From the NCBI GenBank assembly GCA_958496175.1, contig OY292276.1, forward strand, positions 58,045,080-58,109,079: a DNA stretch of 64,000 bases. Reading direction: 5' to 3'. This DNA is from Sisyra terminalis (Eukaryota; Arthropoda; Insecta; Neuroptera; Sisyridae). The first letter of the stretch is position 1; the number at the start of each line of letters is the position of its first letter. The notes under the pieces were generated by a model. That model was not told the DNA's origin. It ran no database searches and worked only from the letters and a program-made list of their open reading frames with translations. Made by a program: the position numbers and the translations under genes. This document shows positions 1 to 11,121 of this stretch, piece by piece.

Positions 1-3000
1 AAATATTTTTTTTAAAGTCAATTTTAAAGGGACAGGTGGTGCTCTATAGTGATATTTTTTTTGGTAGAAATCATGTTCTGGTCCTTATCTATCAATAAAT
101 ACAATAATTGGCTTTTTGGTTTCTCTTCTTCAACGACTGAACTAAAAATATTTCCATCATTGATTTAATTTTTCAAAGTGCTGCTTCTTATAGGATGAAA
201 ATCGTAATACTGCTGGAAGGTATACGAGAGTACTATAGTAGAGTAATTAATAAAACTATTGCAATAATAACAAAAAATCAATTCTAAACTTTTTTGATCA
301 TATTTAGCAGCATTTTTTTCCAGAAATTACACTTAAAAATCATTTCAGAGTTATAAACTTTCATCAAAATCTTTGAATTAGTAGTCCCAAAATTTTTGCA
401 TGCTAATCTCTCCGTATCTATCCTTAGTAAAATTGTAAATTTGCCTCTTTATACTACTTAATGACCAAAAAAAAAATAACATAATAAAACAGTAGTTGTA
501 TTAGACAAATGATGAGAAAATTTGCGAAGCAAAGAATTGAGCAAATAATTGTTCGTAATTTCATTTTAAAATTCGCATTATATATATATATATAGTGACA
601 ATATATTTCTAAGTCATGCCTTGGACATTTGGACCCTGATTGATGACCAGTGTTTTGAATTTACTTATCCATAGTTAGTTTAAATGTAGTGCAATGGTTT
701 TGTGTGTCCAAGACTGATACATTTAATATAGAAAGTTCACAAAGTTTTCTAAATTTTAATGTAGATAATCGAATGTAAAGATTTTTTTTTTTTTGGGTCA
801 ACGAAAAATATTGAAAATTTACATTTTTTTTTTCAATGTTTTCAAGTGCAAACCTTCGATTTTGCCTTAAAATTAGTGGTAAAATAAATTGATTTTTTTC
901 AAGTTTTGATGTGATAAGTTTTTATATATTTTTCGTGGTCCATTTTAGCCCTAATGTTTTCTTCTCAAAAAAAAAAAATTCTAAATTTTGAACTTGTTGA
1001 TGCGCTATATCAAATATATATATATATATATAGTAAACATGTTAGTACTACTTAATAATAATTTTAGTGAAAATGTAAAAAAGTAATAACATAATAGTTT
1101 ATAGAAAAAGTTAAACAGTTATAACGTTTTTAAATACTTTAATGGGGGAGAATCTCTTCGTTACGAATCAATTTTACGATAAATTTTTTGATTCGATCTT
1201 CTCTTGTTCCTCCCCTTGATTATATATCCTCCACTAACCCAATTGGACCAAAAATTGCCTCTTGCTTAACAATAACATTTATATCGAAATAAATTTCGAT
1301 CAAAAAAATTAAAAAATAATGGATATTTAAACTTCTAATGGTGACCAAGTTGGAACGGAGCAGGGTCAACTAGAGGGCAGTACTAACTGATCAACAAGTG
1401 TTCGACGGTATATTGTCAAAACTTTGGATATTTGTCACTTTTTTCGCCTAACAATTGTTGTTCAATTGGTACTCCAACTCAAAAACCATTCCTCATGGAA
1501 ATAACCGGCCGGAAAATATATCAAACCATTTTTTTTCCAACAAAAAATCATTGAATATAATGAAATTATTTACTTAAATGTCCGTCGGTTATTCACGGGA
1601 TGAATCAGAACAAACGGAAACCATCCAAGTTTCAAACCAATTTTTCTTCTCGAATTCGCCAGAAATAACAAATCAGTCGTTAATGGACCAAAAAATGAAA
1701 GAAAATTCAAGCAATTATTGCAGAACCATTTAAAATAAACCTTTTTCCAATGACATAAAAAAAATATTGAAAATTTATTGTAAAATATAATTATGATCGT
1801 TTTGAATGATAAAATTTGGGCATTATTTATCTATAAACTTTACAAGTTGAGGAATTATAAAAAAAATGATTCTAATCTAAGTGAAACATATTAAAAGCAA
1901 TTTTGTAAATATGAAAAAAAATGTATTTAAGAGTTTAAAATTATAGTTGAATTTTATTGATAATTCTATATAAATGATAATAATTTAGATGTAAGCATAA
2001 TTCTTGTATTTGAAGTTGAATCTTAAAAGGATCTTTTTTCGGAAATTCTATCAGAAACTTTAAAATGATTTTTGTAAGAAATCAATGTCTTTAATTTTTT
2101 CTGAAAAACGTTTTAAATATTCCCCAGCCCCTCCTATTGAAATTATAATTTTCAAGTCCAATATTACATCAATTACCTATTTCTCAAGGATAATTAATAT
2201 TCAATTTAAACTATGTCAATTTTTGTCAAAAACCAAAATCTTTTACCATGTAAAACCTTCTTTCTAATGGTAAAAAGAGTTTAATTTAAAACAATAATTA
2301 AAAATAATTTTAAAAAAAAGTTTCTGATCTACTTTCCCTATGCTAATCTGGCAAAATCCTTTGAAGAACAAATATTTATCCGCCTTACGTTTAACACTGC
2401 TTTCATCGACGCCATCTTCCAGAATGCTTCATAAGAACAAAGAATAACAAACGTTATTTTTTAATAAAATGCTGACAAATGTAAAAATCTTTTATAAGTT
2501 TCCAATACAATTATGAGACATTCTGTATTTCCAAAAAAAATTAACAAAACTTCATTTTCATAAAAGCTTAAAACTTTTTAAGAATTTCTTCTTAGATTCG
2601 TAACTTTTTAAAACTAAACAAAATATACATATCTTGTTATTTTTTTTAATTTAATTTGAATGTGTTTAATTAATGCTTCACACATCAACTAAAAAAAAAA
2701 ACGATGTTCAAAAAAAAAATGAGAAGTTTAACATTGATTTAAGTGTTGAGTAAGGATTTTTTTAAAAATCAAAATTTATTGAACAATTGTAAAGAAATAG
2801 CACAAGATTTTTTAGTGTAGAAAATCGAACAATAAATGAAAATGATATGTGAGCGAGCTATAGGCGCTTGAATGAATGGCCTATATGAATAAAATATAGA
2901 AATTATAAAAAAAACAATGGTTTCAAAATGAAAGAAGACAATTTTTATTTTTTCCCCTCTATACATTCCTGTGGAAAGTGAAATTCAAGGAGCTGAAAGA
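1..3000. other. AT-rich intergenic DNA, no gene recognised
   Basis: I see no open reading frame with recognisable protein similarity and no RNA gene here. The stretch is rich in A and T runs and has two short TA microsatellites, near 579-594 and 1012-1032. The longest ATG frames (about 60 codons) have the low-complexity F/I/K/N/S composition expected of chance frames in AT-rich DNA. It may contain old transposon debris that I cannot name. Confidence 0.6.
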
Positions 3001-3029
3001 TGCAGTGATTTTTAGACATTTTTCGATCG

Positions 3030-3285
3030 ATTCCACCCCTTAAACGTGGTTTGTTTTCGGAAAAATTTACACAGCATGTACAGATAGACTTATACTTTCG
3101 ATTGACATCCTAAAAAAAAAATTTTTAATTTGACGATTAACGTGAAAACTCAACGATGGTTAACCCACAGTTTTTTTTTTACAAAAAATGTTTTTGTTTC
3201 GAATTCGAAAAAAAATTTTATATTATCATTTTATACATTGATACGAATCTGACACTGCCCTTTGTTCGGCTTAGTACAATGTTTT
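3030..3285 (+). repeat. Diverged satellite monomer, plus orientation
   Basis: This stretch aligns by eye to the 335-bp monomer of the main array: the CCCTTAAACGTGGTTTGTTT block, the GCACAGCATGTACAG-like block, TTTCGATTGRCATCCTAA, and CAACGATGGTTAACCCAC occur in the same order. It has many substitutions and indels. It is followed directly by monomers in the opposite orientation, giving a small head-to-head junction near 3285. It is the only plus-oriented monomer left of the palindrome. Confidence 0.8.
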
Positions 3286-4590
3286 AAACGATTATATAAC
3301 AATCTTTTCGGAATTCGAAACAAAAACTTTCTGCGTCAAAAAAACCGTGGGTACATCATTGATTTTTCACGAAATTCGTAAAATTTAAAAAATATTTTTT
3401 AGGATGCCAATCGAAAGTACAAGTCCATCTGTAAATGCTGTGCAAATTTTTCCCAAAACAAACCACGTTTAAGGGTTTAAATCGACCATCAAAGTCGAAG
3501 AAGAAATCGTCAACCCCATCCAAACTACAATGGCTTACAAGGTCGTGGAATAAGGGATGATTTTCGAACCAAGGGCATTTTCGGGATCGTAACAATGTAA
3601 AGAACGATAATACAATAATCTTTTTCGATTTCGAAGCCAAAAGATTTTTCGTCAAAAAAAACCGTGGGTTAACCATCGTTGATTTTTCTCGAAAATGGTC
3701 AAATTTGAAAATTTCTTTTTTAGGGTGCCAATCGAAAGTATAAGTCCTACTGTACATGCTGTGCAAATTTTTCCCCAAACAAACCACATTTAAGGGATGA
3801 ACAGGCAGTTTGAGGGATGAACACTTCCCACTAAGAGGGAGAGACGAATGTGGCTTCTTCAACAATTGCATGTACCATCGTTATATAAGGGATGATTTTC
3901 GAACCAAAGGCAGTTTCGGGTTCGTAACGATGTATAGAACGATGATATAATAATCTTTTTCGATTTCGAAACAAAAAGATTTTTCGCCAAAAAAAACCGT
4001 GGGTTAACCATCGTTGATTTTTCTCGAAAATGGTCAAATTTGAAAATTTCTTTTTAAGGGTGCCAATTGAACGTATAAGTCCTACTGTACATGCTGTGCA
4101 AATTTTTCCTCAAACAAACCACGTTTAAGGGTTGAAATCGACCATCAAAGTCGAAGAAGAAATCGTCAACGCCATACAAACTTCAAAGACTTATAACGTC
4201 GTTAAATAAGGGATGCTTTTCGAGCAAAGAGCAGTTTCGGATTCGTACTAATGTACCAAACGATAATATAACAATCTTAATCTAATTTGAATCACATATT
4301 TTATTCGTCAAGAAAAACCGTAGGTTAACCATCGTTGATTATTCACTAAAATAGTCAAATTAAAAAAAAAATTTTTAAGGATGCCAATCGAAAGTACATG
4401 TCCATCTGTACTTGCTGTGATATTTTTTCCCAAATCAAACCACGCTTAAGGGATGAACACGTCCCTCTAAGAGGGAGAGACCAACGTGGGCTACTTCAAC
4501 AATTGCATGTTATGTCGTGGAATAAGGGATGATTTTTCCAATCAAAATCAGTTTCGGGCTCGTAACAATGTATCAAACGATAGTGTAAGT
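3286..4590 (-). repeat. Four satellite monomers, minus orientation
   Basis: Read on the minus strand, the same blocks as the main array recur about every 319-337 bp (the CATGCTGTG block falls near 3430, 3755, 4095 and 4410). Some monomers carry an alternative segment containing TCAAAGTCGAAGAAGAAATC instead of the segment CCACATTCGTCTCTCCCTC. The part from about 3795 upward is the end of the left palindrome arm and matches 12.5-13.3 kb as an inverted copy. Below 3795 it is progressively diverged. Confidence 0.85.
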
Positions 4591-5515
4591 ATTATTCTTT
4601 GGATTGGAAATATTTCTGTATTGTTTTTTAATAATATTTTTCTTTTTTCTCTAGTAACGTAACTGAACAAAAAACGCCGTTAACAACAAAGAGAGTTATT
4701 CGTTTTTGGATTGTCCCTCATCATCATTCTTAACGTGGATTGATAGTGGATGAACAATTGAAATACCATTGTTGAATTTTCATAGTGAAAGTGAATAATT
4801 TATAAGTGTTATCAAATTAAATTAGTGATCAGTGTTTAATGAATTTGTGAAATAAATCTTTGGTTCGAACTGACCAAATCAAAGACAAAGAATCTCTTGA
4901 AAATGTTTAATTGCAATAATATAATTTTTACTAGTTTGGTTTATATATCTAAATAAAAAAAAATTTATAATGGAATATGAATTAATAGAAAAAGTAAAAT
5001 GAATATTTGATTTGAAATTGTTATGTGTATGCGAACAAATTTGATATAAGAAAACATTCAATTGAAATATTAATTGTTGTAATTTTTTCTGTAATTGAAT
5101 CTTTATTGATAATAAATAAATATTTTTGTAATAGAATTCATTGTTTTCTTTATGGAGTTTTTAATTTCAGAGTATCCTTGATTTTTTTTCAGAAATTTTA
5201 AGATTTTAACAATAATGATATTAAATAAGATTTGTTTGAGAATATCTGTAAAAGCTTGATCAAGCAATGATTTATAGATCAATAGAAAATCATCTTAAAC
5301 AACATTTACTTAATATGATTATTGTTGATCTTAAATTTGACAATAAGTGGCACTTTCGAGTATCAATTTTCTATTGGTTTTCCGGTATTGTTGCACATAG
5401 TACTTAGAAGAAATTAACCCTTTTGTTCTGTTATAAAATGTCGAAGAATAACTAAAGATCTTGAGAAAATTTTTTTGTGAAATATTTAAATATAAGTTTC
5501 AATGCTCCAAAAAAA
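4590..5515. other. Unassigned palindrome segment (mirrored at 11.6-12.5 kb)
   Basis: No protein-coding frame is recognised. On the plus strand there is a splice-acceptor-like pyrimidine tract ending TCTCTAG near 4655. About 200 bp later an AATAAA hexamer lies near 4852, so part of it could once have been a transcript end, but nothing else supports that. The same sequence occurs inverted in the right arm. Confidence 0.5.
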
Positions 5516-5520
5516 TATCT

Positions 5521-5590
5521 ACTGCTAGTGTAGTGGGTGTGAGTGGTGAACATAGTGCCGGAGATCTCGGGTTCGATTCCCGAGAGTGTT
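5521..5590 (+). ncRNA. tRNA-like sequence with Pol III box A and box B (module 0)
   Basis: Box A, TAGTGTAGTGG at 5526-5536, fits the consensus TRGYNNANNGG at every fixed position. Box B, GGTTCGATTCC at 5570-5580, fits GGTTCGANTCC exactly. A perfect 7-bp T-arm-like stem (TCTCGGG/CCCGAGA) surrounds the TTCGATT loop, and a T run follows near 5594. The acceptor stem does not pair and no anticodon arm can be assigned, so this is a tRNA-derived or tRNA-like Pol III promoter rather than a working tRNA. An identical inverted copy lies in the other arm. Confidence 0.6.
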
Positions 5591-6427
5591 TATATTTTTT
5601 TTAATTTTTTTTTTATATTTTTTGTCGTAATAGTTAGTTCAATAACTCTATAACATTTCTCCTTGATCCTGAATCCTTAAAGTCGAAATATTCGATTGAG
5701 TATTTCAACCATTTGGGGTCGGAATTCATCGATAAATAAGTTATATTTTTATAGCTATGATGCTCACTTAATTTCTAATAAACAGAAATATTTGGGAAAT
5801 TTTTTTATTAGAATTTTCGAGAAGGTTATAAATTGAGTCGAGGAGGAATAAGAAATCCTTTTTTGACAATCCAATCGACATTAGTTATTGCATATAATTA
5901 CATCATTGCTGCATATGATTATGATCACTTTTATTATAGTACTACTAATATATTACGAAATAAAGCTATCAAATTAAATCCTTAAGCTATCGAAAATAAC
6001 GTTAAAGAATATCAAAAAGTTGCCATATCTTTAAACAATTCTTCTGGAAGTAATTCGAAACAACAATGGCTTAATTAACTTTCGGGAAGTTTAAAAAAGT
6101 TCCATTTAATTTCAATCAATAAAAAAATCATATGAATTGAATATTTCAATTGCTTTTCATTGAATTTTCCGAATTTAATCATACGAAACAAAATTTAGAC
6201 CTAAATAGTATTACAGTATAACAAGCAAATCAATAATATCGAAAAAAGCGATGAAGGACATTAAAATGTTACAATGTCTTTAGACAAATTTTCCAACTTT
6301 AACATAAAGAAGCTATGGTTAAAATATTTTCGGGAAATTCAATTTCCTTCGATCGAAAAAATTTTTCAAGTTTCAATCGATGGAGAAATCTTTATATATG
6401 AGTTTTAACGACGTTTACATATATCTT

Positions 6428-6500
6428 CTAATGGCCGAGTGGACTGAGATGTGGACTATCATGCAGAAGATCATGGATTCGATTCCTGGTTCCGTAAGTT
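6428..6500 (+). ncRNA. tRNA-like sequence with Pol III boxes (module 1)
   Basis: Box A, TGGCCGAGTGG at 6432-6442, is a perfect match to the consensus. Box B, GATTCGATTCC at 6476-6486, has one mismatch, and the spacing of 34 nt is that of an intronless tRNA. A run of T follows at about 6499. Arms are only partly paired, and an anticodon cannot be assigned safely. The exact mirror is at about 10554-10626 on the minus strand. Confidence 0.55.
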
Positions 6501-6609
6501 TTTTCTATTTCTATTAATATAAATATAATTCTAATGTATTCCTTTCAGCGTTAATTATCACTTTCGATCGTTAATAATTCACTTAACGTTAGTTTCAGCC
6601 GAATAATTC

Positions 6610-6650
6610 GATCATCACTTCAACCTTTCGAGGTTGAAAAGTGATCGATC
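6610..6650 (+). other. TTCG-loop hairpin, module 1 (mirror 10404-10444)
   Basis: CAACCTTTCGAGGTTG forms a 6-bp stem closed by a TTCG loop. It is nested inside an outer stem in which CACTT pairs with AAGTG and which extends further with one bulge. The related hairpin of module 2 has a different outer stem sequence that still pairs. Confidence 0.65.
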
Positions 6651-6687
6651 GATTACGTAGATTTTTTTTTTTTGATTTCCGCATACG

Positions 6688-6721
6688 TGACGTCACCTAA
6701 TGACGTCATCAAATGACGTCA
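6688..6721. promoter_or_regulatory. Triple TGACGTCA (CRE-type) cluster, module 1
   Basis: Three perfect TGACGTCA octamers lie at 6688-6695, 6701-6708 and 6714-6721, spaced exactly 13 bp start to start. This octamer is the cAMP-response element bound by CREB/ATF bZIP proteins. Binding here is inference only. The mirror set is at 10333-10340, 10346-10353 and 10359-10366. Confidence 0.7.
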
Positions 6722-7675
6722 TCCGCGCAAAAATGAGGGGGAGGATATCGAATTTTCGATTTTCGAGCAATAGGATTTAGGGAATGGCTTAGTTACGTAA
6801 CGGGAAGCCTAAAAATCATATCCTATAGTGAATTTTTTTGGGTTTTTTTTCGAAAAATTTTTGGCCGAAATTCTGATAAATCTCAAAAATAGGCTAAATC
6901 TGGTGTTTTTTTTCACTTTTTTCAACTTTAACGCCGTTTTTAGCGAAAACTATCTATCGTAGGTTAACGATAATAGGCTCATTCGATAGCGCTTGAATTG
7001 CTCTATCGATGGTGTAAATTTGGTCCCGGAAAAGCTTAAGGGGAAAAACTTTTTTTTTCAACTTGTCAAAAATTTAATTTCGTCGACCAGATGCCCGTCG
7101 ATTTTATGAAAACATTTTTTATCGAATTTTGGGATGAAATTTACACCATAGGTGCATAACGTTACAATCAAGCTATAATCGAAAACAATTTGAACTTTTC
7201 GATAACCATTATCGAGTTTTACGAAATTAAAAATTTTCGTATTATGCGTTATAATGCAATGCAAATGTAAATTGTTTTCTTGAAAAAAAGTATCAAGGAC
7301 CTAAAAATTTCACAATGTGGTTCCACAACTTTTCCGAACGTAACATGGAGGAAGCAATGGTTCAAATTTTTCCGGGAAACTCCACGAAAATCGTTCGATT
7401 GTAAAAAATTAAAGGAAATTAATTCGATAATAAAGTATTATATATGATGTAAGATAATGCTATTCAAATAGGTACAAATTTGTTTTTACAAAAAAAGGAT
7501 CAAGGACTATAAAATGTTACAATGTCTTAAGACAAATTTTCCTGGAATAACATGGAGCAGCTATGGTTAAAATATTTTTGGAAAATTCCAATTCCTTCGA
7601 TCGAAAATTTTTTTCAAGTTTCCATCAATGAAGAAATCTTTATATATGAGTTTAAGCGATCAATAAATATATCTT

Positions 7676-7745
7676 CCAATGGCCGAATCGATAAGCGCAC
7701 GGAAAATGTTATAAACGGAAAGACGATGGATCGATCCCCCAACAA
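7676..7745 (+). pseudogene. Decayed tRNA-like sequence (module 2)
   Basis: At the position equivalent to the module 1 tRNA-like sequence, box A reads TGGCCGAATCG (7680-7690) and box B reads GGATCGATCCC (7728-7738). Both are recognisable but have lost consensus bases, so Pol III use is doubtful. The mirror copy lies at about 9309-9378 on the minus strand. Confidence 0.5.
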
Positions 7746-7863
7746 GGTAAAAGATTTTTATATTTCTACTAACAAATTTCTAATTTCTATATATTCGTTA
7801 CAGCTTAAATTATCACTTTCGATCGTTAATAATTCACTTAACGTTAGTTTCAGCCGAATAATT

Positions 7864-7907
7864 CGATCATCACTTCTCCAACCTTTCGGGGTTGAGAAGT
7901 GATCGAT
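7864..7907 (+). other. TTCG-loop hairpin, module 2 (mirror 9147-9190)
   Basis: The inner stem CAACCT/GGGTTG, which includes a T-G pair, carries a TTCG loop. The outer stem CACTTCT/AGAAGTG is two pairs longer than in module 1, and a single C bulges. Insertions on both sides of the stem relative to module 1 keep it paired. Confidence 0.65.
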
Positions 7908-7943
7908 CGATTACTTAGTTTATTTTTTTGAATTCCGAATATG

Positions 7944-7991
7944 TGACGTCACACATACGTCGCCATCCAATGACGTCACTCAATGACGTCA
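7944..7991. promoter_or_regulatory. Triple TGACGTCA (CRE-type) cluster, module 2
   Basis: Perfect octamers lie at 7944-7951, 7971-7978 and 7984-7991. The spacings are 27 and 13 bp, about two and one of the module 1 steps, with a degenerate half-site (ACGTCG) between the first two. The mirror set is at 9063-9070, 9076-9083 and 9103-9110. Confidence 0.7.
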
Positions 7992-8491
7992 TTCCCGAAA
8001 AAATGAGGGGGAGGATATCGAATTTTCGATTTTCGTGAAATAGGGTACCGGGAATGGCTTAGTTACGTCACGGGAGACCCAAAAAACATTTTCTGAACTC
8101 AATATTTCTCGTTTTTTTTTCGAAAATTTTTTGGCCGTATTTCTGAAAAATCCCAAAAACAGGCCTAATTTCGCGTTTTTTTTCACTTTTTCCAACTTTA
8201 ATGCCGTTTTTATCGAAAACTATCGACCGTAGGTTAACGATAGTAGGCTCATTCGATAGCGCTTGAATTACTCTATCGATGGTGTAAATTTGGTCCCGGA
8301 AAAGCTTAAGGGGAAAAACTTTATATTTTTGCTTTTCAGAAATTCAAAATCGTCGACCAGATGCCCGTCGATTTTATGAAAATTTTTTTTATCGAATTTT
8401 TGGATGAAATTTACACCATAGGTGCATAACGTTACGATCGAACTATAACCAAAACCAAAATTGAACTTTTCGAATCCCATCATCGATTTTT

Positions 8492-8550
8492 TTCAAAATG
8501 AAAACTTTTACATACGTCATAGTGCTATGCGATTGTTAATTTGTTTTATC
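8492..8550. other. Central spacer of the palindrome
   Basis: About 59 bp lie between the last matching bases of the two arms, which are runs of T on the left and A on the right. The spacer is AT-rich, is not self-complementary over its length and has no recognised motif. A non-palindromic centre of this size separates the arms enough to weaken cruciform extrusion. Confidence 0.8.
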
Positions 8551-10553
8551 AAAAAATTCGATGATGGGATTCGAAAAGTTCAATTTTTGTTTTGATTATA
8601 GCTCTATCGTAACGTTATGCACCTACGGTGTAAATTTCATTCCAAAATTCGATATAAAATATTCCCTAAATTTTTTTTAATTTCGACGGGCATCCGGTCG
8701 ACGTTTTTGAATTTCTTAAATGTAGAAAAATAAAGTTTTTCCCCTTAAGCTTTTCCGGGACCAAATTTACACCATCGATAGAGTAATTCAAGCGCTATCG
8801 AATGAGCCTACTATCGTTAACCTACGGTCGATAGTTTTCGATAAAAACGGCATTAAAGTTGGAAAAAGTGAAAAAAAACGCGAAATTAGGCCTGTTTTTG
8901 GGATTTTTCAGAAATACGGCCAAAAAATTTTCGAAAAAAAAACGAGAAATATTGAGTTCAGAAAATGTTTTTTGGGTCTCCCGTGACGTAACTAAGCCAT
9001 TCCCGGTACCCTATTTCACGAAAATCGAAAATTCGATATCCTCCCCCTCATTTTTTCGGGAATGACGTCATTGAGTGACGTCATTGGATGGCGACGTATG
9101 TGTGACGTCACATATTCGGAATTCAAAAAAATAAACTAAGTAATCGATCGATCACTTCTCAACCCCGAAAGGTTGGAGAAGTGATGATCGAATTATTCGG
9201 CTGAAACTAACGTTAAGTGAATTATTAACGATCGAAAGTGATAATTTAAGCTGTAACGAATATATAGAAATTAGAAATTTGTTAGTAGAAATATAAAAAT
9301 CTTTTACCTTGTTGGGGGATCGATCCATCGTCTTTCCGTTTATAACATTTTCCGTGCGCTTATCGATTCGGCCATTGGAAGATATATTTATTGATCGCTT
9401 AAACTCATATATAAAGATTTCTTCATTGATGGAAACTTGAAAAAAATTTTCGATCGAAGGAATTGGAATTTTCCAAAAATATTTTAACCATAGCTGCTCC
9501 ATGTTATTCCAGGAAAATTTGTCTTAAGACATTGTAACATTTTATAGTCCTTGATCCTTTTTTTGTAAAAACAAATTTGTACCTATTTGAATAGCATTAT
9601 CTTACATCATATATAATACTTTATTATCGAATTAATTTCCTTTAATTTTTTACAATCGAACGATTTTCGTGGAGTTTCCCGGAAAAATTTGAACCATTGC
9701 TTCCTCCATGTTACGTTCGGAAAAGTTGTGGAACCACATTGTGAAATTTTTAGGTCCTTGATACTTTTTTTCAAGAAAACAATTTACATTTGCATTGCAT
9801 TATAACGCATAATACGAAAATTTTTAATTTCGTAAAACTCGATAATGGTTATCGAAAAGTTCAAATTGTTTTCGATTATAGCTTGATTGTAACGTTATGC
9901 ACCTATGGTGTAAATTTCATCCCAAAATTCGATAAAAAATGTTTTCATAAAATCGACGGGCATCTGGTCGACGAAATTAAATTTTTGACAAGTTGAAAAA
10001 AAAAGTTTTTCCCCTTAAGCTTTTCCGGGACCAAATTTACACCATCGATAGAGCAATTCAAGCGCTATCGAATGAGCCTATTATCGTTAACCTACGATAG
10101 ATAGTTTTCGCTAAAAACGGCGTTAAAGTTGAAAAAAGTGAAAAAAAACACCAGATTTAGCCTATTTTTGAGATTTATCAGAATTTCGGCCAAAAATTTT
10201 TCGAAAAAAAACCCAAAAAAATTCACTATAGGATATGATTTTTAGGCTTCCCGTTACGTAACTAAGCCATTCCCTAAATCCTATTGCTCGAAAATCGAAA
10301 ATTCGATATCCTCCCCCTCATTTTTGCGCGGATGACGTCATTTGATGACGTCATTAGGTGACGTCACGTATGCGGAAATCAAAAAAAAAAAATCTACGTA
10401 ATCGATCGATCACTTTTCAACCTCGAAAGGTTGAAGTGATGATCGAATTATTCGGCTGAAACTAACGTTAAGTGAATTATTAACGATCGAAAGTGATAAT
10501 TAACGCTGAAAGGAATACATTAGAATTATATTTATATTAATAGAAATAGAAAA

Positions 10554-10626
10554 AACTTACGGAACCAGGAATCGAATCCATGATCTTCTGCATGATAGTC
10601 CACATCTCAGTCCACTCGGCCATTAG
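10554..10626 (-). ncRNA. tRNA-like sequence, mirror copy (module 1)
   Basis: This is the inverted copy of 6428-6500. The complement of box A lies at 10612-10622 and box B just below 10580. It is identical in the bases I compared and has the same defects in stem pairing. Confidence 0.55.
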
Positions 10627-11121
10627 AAGATATATGTAAACGTCGTTAAAACTCATATATAAAGATTTCTCCATCGATTGAAACTTGAAAAATTTTTTCG
10701 ATCGAAGGAAATTGAATTTCCCGAAAATATTTTAACCATAGCTTCTTTATGTTAAAGTTGGAAAATTTGTCTAAAGACATTGTAACATTTTAATGTCCTT
10801 CATCGCTTTTTTCGATATTATTGATTTGCTTGTTATACTGTAATACTATTTAGGTCTAAATTTTGTTTCGTATGATTAAATTCGGAAAATTCAATGAAAA
10901 GCAATTGAAATATTCAATTCATATGATTTTTTTATTGATTGAAATTAAATGGAACTTTTTTAAACTTCCCGAAAGTTAATTAAGCCATTGTTGTTTCGAA
11001 TTACTTCCAGAAGAATTGTTTAAAGATATGGCAACTTTTTGATATTCTTTAACGTTATTTTCGATAGCTTAAGGATTTAATTTGATAGCTTTATTTCGTA
11101 ATATATTAGTAGTACTATAAT

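Larger units (their letters stand above)
6240..7493 (+). repeat. Tandem module 1 of the palindrome arm (mirror 9561-10814)
   Basis: This is one of two well-matched copies of a ~1.25-kb module. In order it has: a lead segment with TTACAATGTCTTTAGACAAA and AGCTATGGTTAAAATATTTT; a tRNA-like box A/box B sequence at 6428-6500; a TTCG hairpin at 6610-6650; three TGACGTCA octamers; an ATGAGGGGGAGGATATCGAA block; and a segment with AGGCTCATTCGATAGCGCTT and GGTCCCGGAAAAGCTTAAGG. The same blocks recur about 1.25-1.27 kb later in module 2. Near 7286-7390 there is an extra copy of the lead segment alone. I cannot match it to a named transposon family. Confidence 0.8.
3795..8491 (+). repeat. Left arm of a 9.5-kb palindrome
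   Basis: The reverse complement of this stretch reappears at 8551-13320. Segments compared base by base (for example 3840-4060, 5400-5600 and 7552-7902 against their mirrors) are identical. A 116-codon and two 68-codon frames are preserved exactly between arms, which reflects DNA identity rather than coding function. The pairing axis is at 8527 for the inner part and 8555 for the outer part, because the right arm has about 56 extra bp near 11122. The innermost ~170 bp (8321-8491) is clearly diverged from its partner. The arm contains satellite monomers, an unassigned segment (4590-5515) and three tRNA-like modules. Confidence 0.95.
7494..8491 (+). repeat. Tandem module 2 of the palindrome arm (mirror 8551-9560)
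   Basis: This is the second copy of the module with all blocks in the same order as module 1. The tRNA-like part is more decayed, while the hairpin stem is kept with compensating differences and the third TGACGTCA spacing is changed. It ends at the palindrome centre. An open frame of 116 codons (7552-7902) runs through the lead, tRNA-like and hairpin blocks. It has no recognisable domain, and I regard it as chance. Confidence 0.8.

Noticed and set aside
2769..2966. 65-codon minus-strand ORF
   Set aside because: F/I/K/S-rich translation without a motif, in AT-rich DNA.
5521..5590. Functional tRNA gene
   Set aside because: Box A, box B and T-arm are perfect, but there is no pairing acceptor stem and no credible anticodon arm.
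7552..7902. 116-aa ORF preserved exactly in both arms (mirror 9152-9502)
   Set aside because: Conservation is explained by whole-arm identity. The frame crosses a tRNA-like sequence and a hairpin, has no recognisable domain, and is not open in module 1.
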